Shown here: piece by piece, positions 60,130-64,000 of the stretch | Layout: every line of letters starts with the position of its first letter | Position numbering within the stretch: position 1 is the stretch's first letter | DNA from: Benincasa hispida | Lineage: Eukaryota; Streptophyta; Magnoliopsida; Cucurbitales; Cucurbitaceae | DNA length: 64,000 nucleotides | Direction: 5' to 3' | NCBI RefSeq assembly: GCF_009727055.1 | Contig: NC_052354.1 | Location: 37,624,543-37,688,542, forward strand | The notes under the pieces: model-generated | Databases searched by the model: none | What the model was told of the DNA's origin: nothing | What the model saw: the letters and a program-made list of their open reading frames with translations, nothing else | Position numbers and translations under genes: made by a program

Positions 60130-61160
60130 GAAATAAAGCTACACTTGTAGCTCAAGGTTATTTCTGAAGAGGAAGGAATAGATTATGAAGAAACTTTTGA
60201 CCCCTGCTAGATTAGAAGCTATTAGAATGTTGCTTGCTTTTACTTCTTATAAGAATTTCATTTTGTATCAAATGGATGTGAAAAGTGCATTTTTTAAAAT
60301 GGTTATTTCATGGAGAAGTTTATGTAGAACAACCTCTGAGGTTTGAAAGTTTTGATTTTCCTAATCATGTCTATAAGTTGAAAAAGGTCTTCATGGCTTA
60401 AAACAAGCTCCAAAGAGCTTGTATGATAGACTTAGTAAATTTCTTGCTTGAGAATGGATTTAAAATAGGTGAAATTAATACTACTCTTTTTATTAAGACT
60501 AAAGAAAATGATTATGTTTTAGTACAAAATTATTGTGGATGATATTATTTTTTGTTTCTACTAATCCATCTTGTGTGAAGAATTTTCTAAGTATATGCAC
60601 AATGAATTGAGATGAGTATGATGGGAAACTTAACTTCTTCCTTAGACTCCAAATCCAACAACTCAAGAATGGAATTTTCATAAGTCAAGAAAAGTACACA
60701 AGGGATTTGCTCAAAAGGTTCAAATTCAATGAAGGTAAAATTGCAAAAACTCCTAGAGCACATCCACTAAGCTTGACAAGGATGAAAAGGTAAGTGTGTG
60801 GATATAAAAACTCGGTTGTCTTATACTTAATTTCTTGGTTCAGTAAAAATCAAAAATTCGGTTGCCTTATATACCGAAGCAGAATATATTGCAGTTGCTA
60901 GTTGTTATGCTTCAAATTCTTTGATGAAACAAACTCTTTGGATTTTGGATTAAAGTTTGATAATGTGACTATATTGTGATAATACTAGTGCTATTATTTG
61001 ACTAAAAATCCTATTACATCATTCTAGGACTAAGCATATTGATATTTAGGCATCATTTTATTAGAGAACATGTTGCAAAATGATAATATTACTCTTGAAT
61101 TTGTAAGCTCTAATAATCAATTAGCGGATAATTTACCAAGCCTTTGAATGAAGAAAATTT
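60130..61160 (+). pseudogene. Element C reverse transcriptase and RNase H remnant
   Basis: Reverse transcriptase: DYEETFDP, RLEAIRMLLAFTSYKNF, YQMDVKSAF, HGLKQAPKSLYDRL (near 60400), a frameshifted catalytic VDDIIF (near 60535), and ISQEKYTRDLLKRFKFNEGK. RNase H: ASCYASNSL, ILCDNTSAI, FIREHVAND and EFVSSNNQLAD. The frames are separated by many one- or two-base changes. Confidence 0.8.
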
Positions 61161-61577
61161 TTGAAAAACAGGCTTGAGCTTTGTATTATTCGTTGTGATG
61201 CCTCTTGATTTTATAATTTTACTTGTTAAAATCTTTTAGAATGCGTTTTGATAGAGGGAGATATGGAAAGCATGTGTTAATATTCTTAGGGGGGGTTGTG
61301 CTAAATTTATGTTCATGTTTTTAAGGGAAACATTTATGTAGTTCTAAATTTTTCTTAATTTTTCTTTTTTATGATTCCAAAGGGGAGAAGTTTAAGAAAA
61401 ATATGTATAAATTTGTTATGATTTTGATTGTATTAATTAGGGGGAGAATTTATTTTGAGTGATTTCAAGAATGATCTTTATGGTGATATGTTTAATTTTA
61501 TTATGTGCTACATATGGTTTACATGTATTTCAAGCTATTTTTTCTTGAATGATTTGTCATCTAAAAAAAGTGGGAGA
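61161..61577 (+). other. Element C 3' untranslated region and polypurine tract
   Basis: Non-coding. It ends with aaaaaaagtgggaga immediately before the 3' LTR. Confidence 0.8.
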
Positions 61578-61578
61578 T

Positions 61579-62909
61579 TGTTGGCTTTTTAGCCCTTAAT
61601 CTCAAATTAATTAATTTTAATTAATTCATTCATCAATATTTTGATGATAACAAACTCAATTTTTTAATTACTGAAATTTTAGTGTTTTAATATGTCCATA
61701 GCGTAGAGTCGGAACAACGATTCCAAACATCTTGAATCACTCAAATCGGAGCTTAAACGAAGACGATATGACCGAAAAAGTCTATAGAGAAAATACCATG
61801 GTGGATGACGTGGCATAACCAGACCATTGATTTTTGGATTGATTTTAAATAAAAAAAATTGAAATTTAAAAGAATTTAAAAGGAAAATAAATTTAATATT
61901 ATTTTATATTTGTGTCTAACGGCTAGTTTTTTTACACATGATATGTTTTTATTTTTGGATTGACTTTAAAGTAATGAATTTAAAAGAAATGAATTAAAAG
62001 GAAAATGAATTTATATTATTTTATGTTTGTGTTAATGGCTAGTTTTTGACACATGGTATGTTTTTTTATTTTTGGATTAATCTTAAAAAGAAATGAATTT
62101 CAAAAGAAAAGGAATTTATATTATATTTTTGTTTGTATCTAACGACTAGTTTAGTTTGAAATATCCGCCATTGATTTTTTTTTTTTCAAAATCCAATGGT
62201 CCAAATTAATTGGGGTTTCTAAAATTTTTCCATCTCTATATAAAACTATCTTCCTTCTAAATTTTAAACCAACAAATTTTTACATTTCATAATCCTCCAA
62301 AACTCAAAAGTTCCATTGTTGCTCTCTCTAAGTTCCCAATTTTTTTTTCATCTTATTCTTAAGAGATGTTTTATATTGTGAGGATAAATTTGTTGAGTGC
62401 TTAAACTTATAAATCCATTCTAGTAAGAGTTGTATTGTGTTCTTAAAAATTCCAACATTTGTAACGGTTTTGATCCTAAACCGTGGAAAGGTCGGGTTTG
62501 TCTTGAACCAGTAAAGGAGCGGTGGTGTAACGGTTGGGCTCTAATCCGTAGAAAGAGGTCGGAAAGATTTTATTCAATTCCCAAGAGGCGCTTGGAGAGT
62601 GGAGTAGGTCGAGTTTGCCGAACCACTATAAAAATTACGGTTGTTTTCTTCTCTAACTCTTTCTTTTTTATTTTTTGCAATTAATTTAGCAATTTATTGT
62701 ATGTTTTAGTTTGTTCTTATTTATTTGCTAAAATTTGATAGAATTAAATTATCACCTTTTTGTCATCTTATTTGTTGCATAAATTGAATTTTTCTTATTA
62801 TTTATAAAAAGTGTATTAATTAGTTTAATTGGGTTAATTTAGAAAAAAAAAAGTTTAATTAAACCCTATTCACCACCTCCCCCCATAGGGTTGCCATATC
62901 GATCCAACA
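61579..62909 (+). repeat. Element C 3' LTR
   Basis: It matches 55013-56361 with the same termini. Many of the differences between the LTRs are single-base gains or losses in homopolymer runs, with some substitutions and two larger gaps. Confidence 0.9.
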
Positions 62910-63581
62910 AATGTCTGCTCTCTTTTGTCGTGGTCTTTACTTGAACAAGGCATTACTCACCAACGCATGGTTCAAACTTCATCACATAGCTCAACAACCA
63001 TCGCCATCTCATAGTCTAAGTGCCATCGCATAGGCTCACTTGCCCATGCCACGCATTAGGCCAACACACACATCCTCTTCCTCAGCGTAAACTCAACTTG
63101 GCAGTGCTTTACTTAGTGCATCCTACACCCACGCTCATCAACACACGCGCGCAGCCCTCTATGCCTAAGGCCTTTAAGCTCCTGTGCACACATCCTTGCC
63201 CATATAACCTCTCATGGGTTTTTTTTTTAACCAATGCTTGCTCAATACAAGGCACCTCAAGCGGCCTACAAATCATCTTTTTCTCCATGCAACATACCCA
63301 TCAAGTGCTCAACTTACCTCTTAGGAGCATGGTTGCTGCATACTTCAACAACCTTCAATGCATGGCTACTTTAGACTTCTACACTTAGCCAAAAATTTCC
63401 TTACAAAAGCCTCAATTGTCTTGCTACCCGAGAGCCACTTTGTTTAACATTTAAAACATTTTCCTTCTTTCCTTTTTCAAGTTTTTCCCTACAAGAATAT
63501 TAATAACTTATTCTTAATCTTGATTAACATGGTAATTAACTTACTTAAGTAGAAAAAATAGGGTTCGGGGTTTACAGTGGG

Positions 63582-64000
63582 AGGGTTACGAAACTGCCTA
63601 TCCGTTACATGGATTTAACAAAAATCCTAGCTATGGTAGCTGATGGAGATATTGAGGATCCATTATCTTACAAAAAGGAAATGGAGGATGTTGATAAAGA
63701 TGAATGGATCAAAGTTATGAATCTCAAAATGGGGTCTATGTACTTCAATTCTATTTGAAATCTTGTAGATTAACCCAATGGGATAAAACCTATAGGTTGC
63801 AAATGGATCTACAAGAGAAAACGAGGTGCTAACGGGAAGATGCAAACCTTCAAGGCTAGACTTGTGGCAAAAGGTTATACCTAAGTTGAGGGAGTCAACT
63901 ATGAGGAGACATCACCCGTTGCCATGTTGAAGTATATTTCGATCCTTCTATCCATTGCCTCATATTATGACTATGAGATCTGGTAAATAAACGTCAAGAC
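63582..64000 (+). pseudogene. Family A Copia reverse transcriptase start (continues beyond window)
   Basis: The frame resumes directly after the second GTGGG with RVTKLPIRYMDL, then [31 protein letters not shown] and GVNYEETSPVAML, the conserved beginning of the Copia reverse transcriptase. Stops occur at about 63756 and 63880. It joins smoothly to the segment before 52962 when insertion B and one target copy are ignored. Confidence 0.85.

Larger units (their letters stand above)
55013..62909 (+). mobile_element. Element C: full-length Copia element
   Basis: The 7897-base element is bordered by a perfect AATGT duplication (55008-55012 and 62910-62914). LTRs at 55013-56361 (1349 bases) and 61579-62909 (1331 bases) start TGTTGGCTTTTT and end GATCCAACA. 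It has a methionine-tRNA primer-binding site TGGTATCAGAGC (56364-56375) and a polypurine tract aaaaaaagtgggaga (61563-61577). gag, integrase, reverse transcriptase and RNase H are all recognisable in the right order, but each is broken by several frameshifts. Confidence 0.92.
52967..63576 (-). mobile_element. Insertion B: probable solo LTR, split by element C
   Basis: TG...CA ends (TGTCACACCCCTTCCC on the plus strand; on the minus strand it starts TGTAAACCCCGAACC) with a 5-bp duplication. Once element C and its duplication are removed, it is about 2.7 kb, formed by 52967-55012 and 62915-63576, with no protein domain. The length, termini and target duplication fit a solo LTR of a large Gypsy element in minus orientation. 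'catgc/gcatgc' and 'cgcat' rich stretches (54180-54440 and 62920-63190) occur on both sides of C. The open frames in it are non-coding. Confidence 0.65.
44652..64000 (+). mobile_element. Family A Copia element, host of the nested insertions (runs off window)
   Basis: Order: 5' LTR (44652-46638), primer-binding site (46641-46652), leader (46653-50580, interrupted by a solo LTR), gag (50590-51450), protease and integrase (51480-52830), and pol resumed at 63582 into reverse transcriptase at the right edge. Without its two insertions, the part in the window is about 7.1 kb. gag and pol carry stops and frameshifts, so it is not autonomous. Confidence 0.85.

Noticed and set aside
63020..63388. A 122-codon frame in the right part of insertion B
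   Set aside because: It is Pro/His/Thr-rich because of the repeated cat/gca words of the LTR; there is no start or domain support, and the left part of B shows the same kind of text (54220-54462).
52967..63576. A non-LTR or DNA-transposon explanation for insertion B
   Set aside because: TG...CA ends with a 5-bp duplication and no terminal inverted repeats beyond the dinucleotide, and no poly(A) tail, favour an LTR.
1..64000. Multi-gene biosynthetic cluster, defence island or other novel gene system
   Set aside because: Only three unrelated host genes are supported; all other long frames belong to mobile elements or repeats.

Overview
This window is nuclear DNA from a dicot plant. It is AT-rich, its genes are split by GT-AG introns, and it is heavily populated by Copia and Gypsy LTR retrotransposons, LINE remnants and small inverted-repeat elements. 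Several of the repeats look like ones I associate with cucurbits (Cucurbitaceae), but that is an impression, not a test. No bacterial-type operon, CRISPR array, rRNA or convincing tRNA gene was seen.

Gene-bearing part (about 5.4-33.5 kb). Three host genes are supported. An intronless RAD51 paralogue, XRCC3, lies on the + strand (5457-6338). A five-exon gene on the - strand (11442-15594) encodes a 322-residue tail-anchored protein with a syntaxin-6-type N-terminal domain. A twelve-exon gene on the - strand (22790-33468) encodes a 557-residue SET-domain protein of the Rubisco-LSMT-like class. I assembled both spliced genes by hand. Every junction is GT-AG, and the exon lengths sum to 969 and 1674 bases, both divisible by three. 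The intergenic stretches and introns hold small elements: foldback elements, a TTA-flanked Harbinger-like MITE family, a GC-rich hAT-like MITE, LINE 3' ends, a possible TRIM, and an internally deleted Copia element with intact target duplication inside intron 5 of the SET gene.

Left edge (1-2201). The 5' LTR of a minus-strand Copia element (called family A here) runs off the window. 

Right half (about 35.4-64 kb). This is essentially all retrotransposon. Positions 35441-44300 are a scrambled Copia element (family D) whose interior carries pieces of family A and a truncated Gypsy element. From 44652 to beyond the right edge lies a second family A Copia copy. It contains a 1.65-kb solo LTR (48463-50114, TSD CATGG) in its leader. 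A second LTR-like insertion (52967-63576, TSD GTGGG) interrupts its pol gene. That insertion is itself split by a complete Copia element (55013-62909, TSD AATGT). The order of insertion can be read directly: A first, then B, then C.

The three host genes are single-copy-type housekeeping functions (recombinational DNA repair, endomembrane trafficking, protein lysine methylation) and do not form a pathway. I found no evidence of a new multi-gene system. The notable content is the nested-insertion record, the hand-resolved gene structures, and several short structured repeats.
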